The translations under genes were made by a program, and so were the position numbers. The notes under the pieces were generated by a model that was given only the letters and a program-made list of their open reading frames with translations, did not search any database and was not told the DNA's origin. A stretch of DNA of 58,740 nucleotides from Streptomyces bluensis (GTDB taxonomy: Bacteria > Actinomycetota > Actinomycetes > Streptomycetales > Streptomycetaceae), in assembly GCF_014650715.1 (NCBI RefSeq), contig NZ_BMVM01000033.1, forward strand, positions 1-58,740. The letters are read 5' to 3'. Shown one piece after another: positions 8,503 through 16,723 of this stretch. Each line of letters begins with the position of its first letter. The stretch's first letter is position 1.

Positions 8503-9915
8503 TCACAGGGAACGCAGGAGCACCACCGGCTGTTCGACACAGTCCGCCACGTACCGCAGGAAACCGCCCGCCGTGCCACCGTCGCACACGCGGTGATCGA
8601 AGGTGAGCGAGAGCTGGACGACCTGCCGCACCGCCAGCTCGCCCTGGTGCACCCAGGGTTTGGGAACGATGCGGCCGACGCCGAGCATGGCCGCCTCGGG
8701 GTGGTTGATGATCGGTGTGGAGCCGTCGACGCCGAACACGCCGTAATTGTTCAGCGTGAAGGTCCCGCCGGTGAGTTCTCGGGGGGTGAGCGTCCCGGTG
8801 CGGGCCGCCTCGGTCAGCCGGGCGAACTCCGCGGTGAGCGACTGGGCGTCCCGGGTGTGCGCGTCCCGGACGACGGGGACGACGAGCCCCCGTTCGGTCT
8901 GCGCGGCGAACCCCAGGTGCACGCGGTCGAGGCGGACGATCTCGCGGGCGGCCATGTCGACGGTGGAGTTGAGCTCGGGGAAACGGGCGAGGGCGGCGGT
9001 GCAGATCCGCGCCAGCAGGGCGAGCAGCGAGATCTTGGGGCCGCCCGCCGCGTTCATGGCCGCGCGCGCGTGCATGAGCTCCGTGGCGTCGGCGTCCACC
9101 CAGCAGGTCGCGTCGGGGATCTCGCGCCGACTGCGGGAGAGCTTGTCGGCGACCGCCCCGCGCACGCCTTTCAGGGGGATGCGGGTAACGGGGGCGGCGG
9201 TCGCGGACGTGCCGGCCGCGGCAGGCGCGGCGGCGCTCTCCAGGCTTTCTGCGCGCGTGGGCGTCAAGCTTTCCGCGCGCGTGGGCGGCGAGACCGTCTG
9301 CGCTGCCGGGACCGCTGTCGCCGGAGCGGAGGAGGGCGCGGCGGCGGCCGCGGCTCGCAGCGCGTGTTCCACGTCCGCCCGCAGGATCAGCCCGTCGGGT
9401 CCGGAGCCGGCCAGCTCCCGCAGGTCCAGGCCGTTCTCCCGGGCGAGCCGGCGCACGAGCGGTGAGATGACCGGGACGGGGCCGTCGGGGCGCTTCGGGG
9501 CGGCCACGGGTGGGGGCGGGGTGTGCGCAGCGGCTGGGGGCGCGGCAGCCCGACGTGGCGTGTCCGGCACGGCTCCGCTCTGGGGCCGCGCCCTCCTGCG
9601 CCGCGCCGGGGGCGCCGCCGTGCCGTAGCCCACCAGCACGTTGCCGGAGCCCTGGTCGCCCTCGGCGGGCGCCCCCACGGCCACCGTCAACAGCGGGTCC
9701 CCTACGGGCAGTTCCGTGCCCTCGTCGCCGAAGCGGGCGGTCACGACGCCCCCGTACGGGCAGGGCACCTCCACCATGGCCTTGGCCGTCTCGACCTCCA
9801 CCACCGGCTGGTCGACGGCGACGACGTCCCCGACCTGCACCAGCCAGCGGACGATCTGGGCCTCGGTCAGTCCCTCACCGAGGTCGGGCAGCCGGAACTC
9901 CAGCACCTGGGTCAT
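8503..9915 (-). CDS. bkdC: Branched-chain alpha-keto acid dehydrogenase E2 (dihydrolipoyl acyltransferase)
   Basis: 470 residues in the order lipoyl domain (1-75, with K45 in EVETAKAMVEV as the lipoylation site), an Ala/Pro linker, a peripheral-subunit-binding domain (ISPLVRRLARENGLDL, about 150-188), a second linker with repeated TRAESL units, and the catalytic acyltransferase domain with TFDHRVCDGG near the C-terminus (His and Asp of the active site). It transfers the branched acyl group from lipoamide to CoA. These acyl-CoAs feed fatty-acid starter units and polyketides in Streptomyces. It overlaps the E1-beta stop by one base. A pyruvate-specific complex is possible, but the E1 context favours Bkd. 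Confidence 0.88.
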   Translation of the reverse strand: MTQVLEFRLPDLGEGLTEAQIVRWLVQVGDVVAVDQPVVEVETAKAMVEVPCPYGGVVTARFGDEGTELPVGDPLLTVAVGAPAEGDQGSGNVLVGYGTAAPPARRRRARPQSGAVPDTPRRAAAPPAAAHTPPPPVAAPKRPDGPVPVISPLVRRLARENGLDLRELAGSGPDGLILRADVEHALRAAAAAAPSSAPATAVPAAQTVSPPTRAESLTPTRAESLESAAAPAAAGTSATAAPVTRIPLKGVRGAVADKLSRSRREIPDATCWVDADATELMHARAAMNAAGGPKISLLALLARICTAALARFPELNSTVDMAAREIVRLDRVHLGFAAQTERGLVVPVVRDAHTRDAQSLTAEFARLTEAARTGTLTPRELTGGTFTLNNYGVFGVDGSTPIINHPEAAMLGVGRIVPKPWVHQGELAVRQVVQLSLTFDHRVCDGGTAGGFLRYVADCVEQPVVLLRSL

Positions 9916-10919
9916 CAGCTCTCCGCCTCCCACTGCAGGCGCTCCACGGCGTCCAGGATCCGGTCGACCCCGGGCAGGTGGTGCCGCTCCAGCATCGGCG
10001 GCGGATACGGGATGTCGAACCCGGCGACGCGCAGCACGGGCGCCTCCAGATGGTGGAAGCAGCGCTCTGTGACGCGGGCCGCGATCTCGCCGCCCGGGCC
10101 GCCGAAGCCGCCGGACTCGTGGACGACCACGGCGCGCCCGGTGCGCCGTACGGACGCGGCCACGGTGTCGTCGTCGAAGGGCACCAGGGAGCGCAGGTCG
10201 ACGACCTCCAGGTCCCAGCCCTCGGCCTGCGCCGCCTCGGCCGCCTCCAGGCAGACGGGCACGGACGGCCCGTATGTGATCAGCGTGGCGCTGCGGCCCG
10301 TGCGGCGCACCACGGCGCGGCCGATGGGCTCGACCGCCTGCGGGTCCTCGGGGTTCCAGGAGTCCTTCGACCAGTACAGCCGCTTGGGCTCCAGGAAGAC
10401 CACGGGGTCGTCGGACGCGATGGCCGCGCGCAGCAGCCCGTAGGCGTCGGCGACGGTCGCGGGCGTCACGACGTGGAGCCCCGGGGTCGCCATGTAGTAC
10501 GCCTCGGAGGAGTCGCTGTGGTGCTCGACGCCGCCGATGCCTCCCCCGTAGGGGACGCGGATCGTGATCGGCAGCGGCATCGTGCCCCGGGTGCGGTTGC
10601 GCATGCGTGCGACGTGGCTGATCAGCTGCTCGAACGCCGGGTAGGCGAACGCGTCGAACTGCATCTCCACGACCGGCCTGAGGCCGTACATCGCCATGCC
10701 GACGGCCGTGCCGAGGATGCCCGCCTCGGCGAGCGGGGTGTCCGTGCAGCGGTCCTCGCCGAACTCCTCGGCGAGGCCGTCGGTGACGCGGAAGACGCCG
10801 CCGAGCGCGCCGACGTCCTCGCCCAGGACGTGGACCGCCGGGTCGGCGGCCATGGCGTCCCGCAACGCGCGTGTGAGGGCCTGCGCCATGGTGGCGGGCC
10901 TGAGGGCGACGGTGGTCAT
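9915..10919 (-). CDS. bkdB: Branched-chain alpha-keto acid dehydrogenase E1 beta subunit
   Basis: 334 residues of the transketolase-like E1-beta family. LGEDVGALGGVFRVTDGL, DTPLAEAGILGTAVGMA and MQFDAFAYPAFEQL are the standard family blocks, and the C-terminal domain ends VDRILDAVERLQW. It pairs with E1-alpha to form the thiamine-diphosphate active site that decarboxylates the 2-oxo acids of Val, Leu and Ile. The start overlaps the E1-alpha stop by 4 nt (ATGA) and its stop overlaps the E2 start. Confidence 0.9.
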   Translation of the reverse strand: MTTVALRPATMAQALTRALRDAMAADPAVHVLGEDVGALGGVFRVTDGLAEEFGEDRCTDTPLAEAGILGTAVGMAMYGLRPVVEMQFDAFAYPAFEQLISHVARMRNRTRGTMPLPITIRVPYGGGIGGVEHHSDSSEAYYMATPGLHVVTPATVADAYGLLRAAIASDDPVVFLEPKRLYWSKDSWNPEDPQAVEPIGRAVVRRTGRSATLITYGPSVPVCLEAAEAAQAEGWDLEVVDLRSLVPFDDDTVAASVRRTGRAVVVHESGGFGGPGGEIAARVTERCFHHLEAPVLRVAGFDIPYPPPMLERHHLPGVDRILDAVERLQWEAES

Positions 10920-12064
10920 CGGCCCGTCCCTTCCGCGTCCGCCTCGGCCCCGGCCGCGAGTTCGGCCCGCAACCGGTCCTGCTGCTCCCGCAGTTGCGGT
11001 GTGGGCTCGGCGTACACATGGGCGAACAGGTCCATGGGGTCGAGCACCGGGTCCTGGTGCATGCGCTCGCGCAGGTCGGCCGCCATGGCCTCGGCCGCAT
11101 CGTGAGCGGCCCGCTTCCCGTCCTCGTCGAGCAGCCCGCGCTCGGTCAACTCGTGCTCCAGGAGCGCGATCGGGTCGTGTGCGCGCCAGGTGTCGACCTC
11201 GGCGTCGCCTCGGTAGCGGGTGGCGTCGTCGGCGTTCGTATGGGCGTCGATGCGGTACGTCACCGCTTCGACCAGCGTGGGTCCGCCGCCCTCGCGCGCG
11301 TGGGCCACCGCGTCGCTGAGCACCTCGTGCACGGCCGCCGCGTCGTTGCCGTCGACCAGGCGGCCGGGCATTCCGTAGCCGACGGCCTTGTGGGCCAGTG
11401 ACGGGGCGGCGGTCTGCTTGGCGAGCGGGACGGAGATCGCGAAGCCGTTGTTCTGGACGAGGAAGACGACCGGGGCCTGCCACACGGCGGCGAAGTTCAG
11501 CGCCTCGTGGAAGTCGCCCTCGCTGGTGCCGCCGTCGCCGACCAGGGCGAGCGCGACCACGTCGTCGCCCTTGAGGCGGGCGGCGTGAGCGAGGCCCACG
11601 GCGTGCGGAAGTTGGGTCGCGAGGGGGGTGCACAGGGGCGCGACGCGGTGCTCGTGGGGGTCGTATCCCGTGTGCCAGTCGCCGCGCAGGAGCGTGAGCG
11701 CCTGGACGGGGTCGAGGCCGCGGGCGACGGCGGCGAGGGTGTCCCGGTAGCTGGGGAAGAGCCAGTCGCGCTCTTCGAGCACGAGGGCCGCGGCCACCTC
11801 GCAGGCCTCCTGACCGGTGCTGGAGGGGTAGACGGCGAGCCGGCCCTGCTTGGTGAGTGCCGTGGCCTGCACGTTGTACCGGCGGCCGCGCACCAGTTCC
11901 GCGTAGAGCCGGCGCAGCAGCGCGGGGTCGGCCTGGGCGGCGGTCTCGGTGCCCAGGACGCGGTACGGCCGCATGTCGGGCAGCAGCGGACCGGGGTCGG
12001 TGCGGGGCTGCCAGGCGGGCGGCGGTGTCGGCCGGTACGCGCCCCGCTGCTCCATGACCGTCAT
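10916..12064 (-). CDS. bkdA: Branched-chain alpha-keto acid dehydrogenase E1 alpha subunit
   Basis: 382 residues. The thiamine-diphosphate motif runs GDGGTSEGDFHEALNFAAVW to QNNGFAIS (about 175-210). The phosphorylation-loop region YRIDAHTNADD is of the branched-chain/acetoin type. ATG at 12064 has GGAGGTG 4-5 nt upstream. It is the first gene of a three-gene operon; E3 (lipoamide dehydrogenase) is not encoded here. Upstream lie a PaaR-like operator at 12125-12138, a long inverted repeat at 12168-12199 and a divergent Lrp gene, so both aromatic-acid and amino-acid signals could control it. Confidence 0.9.
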   Translation of the reverse strand: MTVMEQRGAYRPTPPPAWQPRTDPGPLLPDMRPYRVLGTETAAQADPALLRRLYAELVRGRRYNVQATALTKQGRLAVYPSSTGQEACEVAAALVLEERDWLFPSYRDTLAAVARGLDPVQALTLLRGDWHTGYDPHEHRVAPLCTPLATQLPHAVGLAHAARLKGDDVVALALVGDGGTSEGDFHEALNFAAVWQAPVVFLVQNNGFAISVPLAKQTAAPSLAHKAVGYGMPGRLVDGNDAAAVHEVLSDAVAHAREGGGPTLVEAVTYRIDAHTNADDATRYRGDAEVDTWRAHDPIALLEHELTERGLLDEDGKRAAHDAAEAMAADLRERMHQDPVLDPMDLFAHVYAEPTPQLREQQDRLRAELAAGAEADAEGTGR

Positions 12065-12124
12065 ACGGCACCTCCTCGTGGGAGTGGCTTCTCGGGCACG
12101 CCTCGGCTGTGACGCGCCTCACCT

Positions 12125-12138
12125 ACCGATTGTTCGGT
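12125..12138. promoter_or_regulatory. PaaR-like TetR operator upstream of bkdA
   Basis: ACCGATTGTTCGGT is an inverted repeat (ACCGA/TCGGT) fitting the ACCGNNCGNNCGGT core of actinobacterial PaaR sites except for one central base. It lies 61 bp upstream of the bkdA start. The same motif occurs at 14914 and 20214 before the paa genes, which is the main support. Confidence 0.6.
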
Positions 12139-12167
12139 CGTCGGCACATTTTGGCTACAGGCACCGC

Positions 12168-12199
12168 CAGGCTGTGGACAAACGGTTCTCCACAGCCTG
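12168..12199. promoter_or_regulatory. 11-bp-arm inverted repeat containing two TTNTCCACA boxes
   Basis: Perfect arms CAGGCTGTGGA (12168-12178) and its complement (12189-12199) flank a 10-nt spacer. Each arm overlaps a DnaA-box-like nonamer: TTGTCCACA on the minus strand (12173-12181) and TTCTCCACA on the plus strand (12186-12194). It sits midway between divergent bkdA and lrp. It could be an operator for a dimeric regulator, a DnaA binding site or a transcript hairpin; position favours an operator. Confidence 0.55.
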
Positions 12200-12201
12200 T
12201 G

Positions 12202-12220
12202 ATGGACGCACTACGTCCAT
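12202..12220. promoter_or_regulatory. Inverted repeat just upstream of the lrp gene
   Basis: Perfect 7-bp arms ATGGACG (12202-12208) and CGTCCAT (12214-12220) with a 5-nt spacer overlap the alternative ATG of the Lrp gene. The position suggests autoregulation by Lrp, as is usual in this family. Confidence 0.5.
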
Positions 12221-12239
12221 GGTAGAGAGGCGGGGGGAC

Positions 12240-12740
12240 ATGGCACCTGAACAAATGGCCGAGCCTCCGGAGCACGGCCCCGCGTTGCCTCCCCCTCGCC
12301 CGCTGGACGCCATCGACCAGGACATCCTGCAGATGCTCCAGGCGGACGGCCGCGCCTCGATACGTTCCGTCGCCGAGCGCGTCCACGTCTCCCGCGCCAA
12401 CGCCTACGCCCGTATCAACCGTCTCCTCGAAGACGGCGTGATACGTGGATTCGGGGCGCGCGTGAACCACGAGCGCGCCGGGCAGGGCACCTCGGCCTAC
12501 ATCACCCTCAAGATCGTGCAGAACTCCTGGCGCACGGTCCGCGAACAGCTGCGACAGCTGCCGGGCGCCTCCCACATCGCCCTGGTGGGCGGCGACTTCG
12601 ACGTCCTGCTGCTGGTGCACACCCCGGACAACCGCGCGCTGCGCGAGCTGGTGCTCACCCGGCTCCAGGCCATCCCGGAGGTGCTCAGCACACGGACGCT
12701 GCTGGTGTTCGAGGAGGAGGACCTGGAGCCGCAAGGCTGA
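12240..12740 (+). CDS. Lrp/AsnC family transcriptional regulator
   Basis: About 166 residues. An AsnC-type helix-turn-helix (LDAIDQDILQMLQADGRAS to ARINRLLEDGVIRGF, residues 20-75) is followed by the alpha-beta RAM/effector domain (YITLKIV to LLVFEEED). Lrp proteins form octamers that sense amino acids. Divergence from the bkd operon fits a regulator responding to branched-chain amino acids, as Bkd regulators often do. Two starts are possible: ATG at 12240, preceded by GAGGCGGGGGG, or ATG at 12219, which would place the upstream inverted repeat over the start codon. It converges on the TetR gene. Confidence 0.9.
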   Translation: MAPEQMAEPPEHGPALPPPRPLDAIDQDILQMLQADGRASIRSVAERVHVSRANAYARINRLLEDGVIRGFGARVNHERAGQGTSAYITLKIVQNSWRTVREQLRQLPGASHIALVGGDFDVLLLVHTPDNRALRELVLTRLQAIPEVLSTRTLLVFEEEDLEPQG

Positions 12741-12752
12741 TCGCTCCTGGTG

Positions 12753-13343
12753 TCACCCCTGGGTGCGCAGGCCCCCGAACACCAACTGCACCACCGCGTC
12801 GGCCACTTCCCGCTCGCCCATGCCGCGCCCGTCCGGCCGGTACCACTCCACGACCGAGTTGATCATTCCGAAGACGAGCCGGGTGGCCAGCCGGACCTCT
12901 ATGTCGCCGCGCACGTCCCCGTCGGCGGCCGCGGCCTTGAGCAGCTCGGAGACCCGGTGGTCGAAGTCGCGGCGCCGCTCCAGGGCCCACCGCTCGGTGC
13001 CGGTGTTGCCGCGCACGCGCAGCAGCAGCGTCACGTACGGCAGTTCCGCGATGAGCACCTCGACCATGCGCCGCACGACGTACTCCAGGCGCTCCACGGC
13101 ACGCCCCGCGCGCGCGTGCTCCTCGTCGAGGATCCCGAAGAGGCCGTCGAGGGCCCGGCTGACGGCACGCCGCAGCAGCTCCTCCTTGCTCGCGACGTGG
13201 TGGTATATCGACGACTTGGAGATACCGGCCGCCTTGGAGAGGTGCTCCATGGAGGTGCCGTCGTAGCCGCGTTCGTTGAAGACCCGGACGGCGACGGAGA
13301 GCAGTGTGTCCGGGGTGTACGTGTCGCGCTTGGCCGTGGTCAT
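12753..13343 (-). CDS. paaR: TetR-family regulator, probable PaaR
   Basis: 196 residues. A TetR helix-turn-helix (TLLSVAVRVFNERGYDGTSMEHLSKAAGISKSSIYHHVASKEEL, here in two pieces of the same block, residues 12-55) precedes a ligand-binding domain with RVRGNTGTERWALERRRDFD, a block I associate with actinobacterial PaaR proteins. PaaR represses phenylacetate genes until phenylacetyl-CoA binds. It is the second gene of the paaH operon (ATGA overlap), so it would be autoregulated by the operator at 14914-14927. The name rests on context and the operator match, not on a database search. Confidence 0.75.
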   Translation of the reverse strand: MTTAKRDTYTPDTLLSVAVRVFNERGYDGTSMEHLSKAAGISKSSIYHHVASKEELLRRAVSRALDGLFGILDEEHARAGRAVERLEYVVRRMVEVLIAELPYVTLLLRVRGNTGTERWALERRRDFDHRVSELLKAAAADGDVRGDIEVRLATRLVFGMINSVVEWYRPDGRGMGEREVADAVVQLVFGGLRTQG

Positions 13344-14857
13344 GAGGTGGTGCCCTCCCGCTTGTCGGAGGCGTACGCGTGACGGTAGAGCGCGAGGGAC
13401 GGCGCGTAGCGGCCCGAGGGGTCACGCAGGTGCAGGTCGTCGAGGACGGCGTACGCCCAGTTGCGGCCGAGCCTGCGGCTCCACTCGAAGGGCCCCAGAG
13501 GGTAGTTGACGCCCAGGCGCATCGCCGTGTCTATGTCCTCCTCGGTGGCCACGCCCTTGGCCACGGCGTCGTGCGCGAGGTCGACGATCCGGGCCACCGT
13601 ACGGGCGACGATCATGCCGGGCACGTCCCCGATGACACTGACGTCCTTGCCGAGCGCCTGGAAGAGCCCGATGGCCTCGGAGAGGGTCGCCGGAGAGGTG
13701 TCCTGGGAAGCGGACAGCGCGATACGGGTGGCCTTGCGGTAGTCGAGCGCCAGGTCGAAGTACACGACGTCCCGGAACTCCACCGAGGTCTGGCCGTCGG
13801 CGAGGACGAGCTGGCCGCCGCTCGGCAGGACCAGCCGTGTGCCGTGGTCCTCGTCCTCCTCGCGCACGCCGATGCCCGCCTCGCGGACCAGCGCGAGCAG
13901 TTCGGACGCGGGCCCCAGGTCGCCCTCGGCGACGACGTACGCGGGCGCCGGGGCCTTCTCCGCGGTGTGCGGCTCGGGGCGCTCGGCGTCGTCCCCGTAG
14001 TCGTACCAGCCGTGGCCGGTCTTGCGGCCGTGCCGGCCCGACTCGACGAGCCGCCGCTGCGCGAGCGAGGGCGCGAACCGGACGTCCTGGAAGAAGGCCT
14101 GCCACACGGAGTGGGTGACGGATTCGTTGACGTCCTGCCCGATGAGGTCGGTCAGTTCGAAGGCGCCCATCCGGAAGCCGCCGGACTCGCGCAGGACCGC
14201 GTCGATGGTGGCGGGATCGGCGGCCTGGGCCTCGTACACCGCGAAGGCCTCGGCGTAGAAGGGCCGCGCGATGCGGTTGACGATGAAGCCGGGGGTGTCG
14301 GCGCAGGCCACCGGGGTCTTGCCCCAGGCACGGGCGGTCTCGTACGCGCGCGTGGCCGACGTGACGTCGGTGGCGAACCCGGAGACGACCTCCACGAGCG
14401 GCAGCAGGGGCGCCGGGTTGAAGAAGTGCAGGCCCACGAAGCGGCCGGGGTTGCGCAGGGCGCCGCCGATGGCCGTGACGGACAGGGACGAGGTGTTGGT
14501 GGCGAGCAGGCAGTCCTCGCCGACGACCTCCTCCAGTTCGCGCAGCAGCTCCTGCTTCACATCGAGCCGTTCGAGCACCGCCTCGACGACGAGCGCGCAG
14601 TCCGCGAGCTCGGCGAGGCTCTCCGCCGGGCGCAGCCCGGCCCGTGCGGCGTCCCGGTCGGCACTGGTGAGCCGCTCCTTCTCGACGAGCCGGTCGAGGC
14701 GGGCGCCGATCGCCGCGGCCGCTTCCCGGGCCCGTCCCGGAACGGCGTCGTACAGCCGCACGGGGTGGCCCGCGACCGAGGCGACCTGGGCGATGCCCTG
14801 GCCCATGGTGCCGGCGCCGACGACGGCCACAGGGCTGCTGAGGTCGAGTGCTGTCAT
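13340..14857 (-). CDS. paaH: 3-hydroxyacyl-CoA dehydrogenase, PaaH type
   Basis: 505 residues. The NAD-binding Rossmann domain begins VAVVGAGTMGQGIAQVAS, with the LATNTSSLSV and FVGLHFFNPAPLLPLVEVV blocks. Two C-terminal dimerisation domains follow (about 190-290 and 400-495), the second typical of the long PaaH/PaaC form. PaaH oxidises 3-hydroxyadipyl-CoA to 3-oxoadipyl-CoA in lower phenylacetate degradation. GGGAGG lies before ATG 14857. It forms an operon with the TetR gene and is divergent from paaN across a shared operator. Confidence 0.88.
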   Translation of the reverse strand: MTALDLSSPVAVVGAGTMGQGIAQVASVAGHPVRLYDAVPGRAREAAAAIGARLDRLVEKERLTSADRDAARAGLRPAESLAELADCALVVEAVLERLDVKQELLRELEEVVGEDCLLATNTSSLSVTAIGGALRNPGRFVGLHFFNPAPLLPLVEVVSGFATDVTSATRAYETARAWGKTPVACADTPGFIVNRIARPFYAEAFAVYEAQAADPATIDAVLRESGGFRMGAFELTDLIGQDVNESVTHSVWQAFFQDVRFAPSLAQRRLVESGRHGRKTGHGWYDYGDDAERPEPHTAEKAPAPAYVVAEGDLGPASELLALVREAGIGVREEDEDHGTRLVLPSGGQLVLADGQTSVEFRDVVYFDLALDYRKATRIALSASQDTSPATLSEAIGLFQALGKDVSVIGDVPGMIVARTVARIVDLAHDAVAKGVATEEDIDTAMRLGVNYPLGPFEWSRRLGRNWAYAVLDDLHLRDPSGRYAPSLALYRHAYASDKREGTTS

Positions 14858-14879
14858 GTGCGCGATCCTCCCGCACGGG

Positions 14880-14890
14880 GTTTTCCACAG
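14880..14890 (+). promoter_or_regulatory. GTTNTCCACAG motif upstream of paaH
   Basis: GTTTTCCACAG lies 22 bp upstream of the paaH start and 24 bp from the PaaR operator. Its nonamer TTTTCCACA is close to a DnaA box. Sister copies occur at 12185, 20143 and 20158. Confidence 0.4.
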
Positions 14891-14905
14891 ATGCGGCGGT
14901 CCCCC

Positions 14906-14933
14906 TTGTCCCGACCGATCGTTCGGTTACTCT
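14906..14933 (+). promoter_or_regulatory. paaN promoter with PaaR operator in the spacer
   Basis: A candidate sigma-70 promoter, TTGTCC (14906-14911) and TACTCT (14928-14933) with a 16-bp spacer, has the palindromic operator ACCGATCGTTCGGT (14914-14927) filling the spacer. Repressor binding there would block RNA polymerase. The operator matches the PaaR core ACCGNNCGNNCGGT exactly and is the complement of the site before paaA. Confidence 0.65.
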
Positions 14934-15016
14934 AACTCTGTCAGCCCCTTTCCGCCCACGTTTCTGCCCCGGTCAGAGCTCGACGAAGAGTTCTTGAGAC
15001 GAGGAGTTGGTCCCGC

Positions 15017-16723
15017 ATGGCCGCCGAACCGACCGCGCACAAGCTGATCGCCAAGCACCGGCCCACCCTCGACCAGGCGCTGGAAGCGATCCACACACGC
15101 GCGTACTGGTCCCCGCACCCCGAGCACCCCAAGGCCTACGGCGAGAACGGCAGCCTGAGCGCCGAAGAGGGCAAGGCCGCCTTCGACGCCCTCCTGGGCG
15201 ACCGCCTGGCCATCGACCAGCCGGGCACGGACGACTGGGTGGGCGGCGAGGTCTCGCCGTTCGGGATCGACCTGGGCGTCACCTACCCGCACGCGGACAT
15301 CGACGTCCTGCTGCCCGCCATGAAGGCCGGCCAGCGCGCGTGGCGCGACGCGGGCGCCGAGACGCGTGCCGTGGTCTGTCTGGAGATCCTCAAGCGCATC
15401 AGCGACCGCACGCACGAGTTCGCGCACGCCGTCATGCACACATCCGGTCAGGCCTTCATGATGGCGTTCCAGGCGGGCGGCCCGCACGCGCAGGACCGCG
15501 GCCTGGAGGCGGTGGCGTACGCGTACGCGGAGCAGGTCCGCACGCCCGACGCGGCGGAGTGGACCAAGCCCCAGGGCAAGCGCGACCCACTCGCCCTGGA
15601 CAAGCGCTTCACACCGGTCCCGCGCGGCATCGCCCTGGTCATCGGCTGCAACACCTTCCCGACGTGGAACGGCTACCCGGGCCTGTTCGCGTCCCTGGCC
15701 ACCGGCAACGCGGTACTGGTGAAGCCCCACCCGCGCGCGGTCCTGCCGCTCGCCCTCACCGTGCGGGTCGCCCGCGAGGTCCTCACCGAGGCGGGCTTCG
15801 ACCCGAACCTGGTGGCCCTGGCCGCCGAGCGCCCCGGCGAGGGCATCGCCAAGACGCTGGCCGTGCGCCCGGAGATCCGGATCATCGACTACACGGGCTC
15901 GACGGCGTTCGGCGACTGGCTGGAGGCCAACGCCCGCCAGGCCCAGGTCTACACGGAGAAGGCCGGCGTCAACACGGTGATCGTGGAGTCCACCGACAAC
16001 TACAAGGGGATGCTCTCCAACCTGGCCTTCTCACTGTCCCTGTACAGCGGCCAGATGTGCACGACCCCGCAGAACCTGCTGATCCCCCGCGACGGCATCA
16101 GCACGGACGCGGGCCCCAAGTCGTACGACGAGGTCGTCGCCGATCTCGCGCAGTCGGTCGCAGGCCTCCTGGGCGACGACGCGCGCGCGAACGCCCTCCT
16201 CGGGGCGATCGTGAACCCGGATGTGAAGGCCCGCCTGGAGGCCGCGTCCGGGCTCGGCGAAGTCGCCCTCGCCTCACGGGAGATCACCAACCCGGAGTTC
16301 CCGAAGGCGACGGTCCGCACCCCGGTCATCGTCAAGCTCGACGGCGCACGGAAACACTGGGAGGGGGCCGACGACGAGGCCGCCTACCTGAGCGAGTGCT
16401 TCGGCCCGGTCTCCTTCGCGGTGGCGGTCGACTCGGCGGTGGACGCGGTGCGGCTGCTGCGGCGGACCGTCCAGGAGAAGGGCGCGATGACGGTCGGCGC
16501 GTACACCACCTCCAAGGAGGTGGCCGCGACGATCGAGGAGGCCTGCCTGGAGGAGTGCGCCCAGCTGTCCCTCAATCTCACCGGCGGGGTGTACGTCAAC
16601 CAGACGGCCGCCTTCTCCGACTTCCACGGCTCGGGCGGCAACCCGGCGGCCAACGCGGCGCTGTGCGACGGAGCGTTCGTCGCCAACCGCTTCCGGGTCG
16701 TCGAGGTACGCCGGGAGGCCTAG
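15017..16723 (+). CDS. paaN: Phenylacetate degradation aldehyde dehydrogenase PaaN
   Basis: 568 residues with the aldehyde-dehydrogenase fold. NTFPTWNGYPGLFASLATGNAVLVKPHP is the cofactor-binding region (here written as one block of overlapping motifs), YTGSTAFGDWL follows, and SLYSGQMCTTPQN holds the catalytic cysteine. It lacks the C-terminal MaoC hydratase domain of E. coli PaaZ, so it matches the PaaN_2 type, which would oxidise the ring-opened semialdehyde while hydrolysis is done elsewhere. GAGGAG precedes ATG 15017. It is divergent from paaH and its last 4 nt overlap the convergent methyltransferase gene. Confidence 0.88.
   Translation: MAAEPTAHKLIAKHRPTLDQALEAIHTRAYWSPHPEHPKAYGENGSLSAEEGKAAFDALLGDRLAIDQPGTDDWVGGEVSPFGIDLGVTYPHADIDVLLPAMKAGQRAWRDAGAETRAVVCLEILKRISDRTHEFAHAVMHTSGQAFMMAFQAGGPHAQDRGLEAVAYAYAEQVRTPDAAEWTKPQGKRDPLALDKRFTPVPRGIALVIGCNTFPTWNGYPGLFASLATGNAVLVKPHPRAVLPLALTVRVAREVLTEAGFDPNLVALAAERPGEGIAKTLAVRPEIRIIDYTGSTAFGDWLEANARQAQVYTEKAGVNTVIVESTDNYKGMLSNLAFSLSLYSGQMCTTPQNLLIPRDGISTDAGPKSYDEVVADLAQSVAGLLGDDARANALLGAIVNPDVKARLEAASGLGEVALASREITNPEFPKATVRTPVIVKLDGARKHWEGADDEAAYLSECFGPVSFAVAVDSAVDAVRLLRRTVQEKGAMTVGAYTTSKEVAATIEEACLEECAQLSLNLTGGVYVNQTAAFSDFHGSGGNPAANAALCDGAFVANRFRVVEVRREA

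Noticed and set aside
13379..14935. A 518-codon open frame antisense to paaH
   Set aside because: Same GC artefact; no domains, and paaH is well supported on the other strand.
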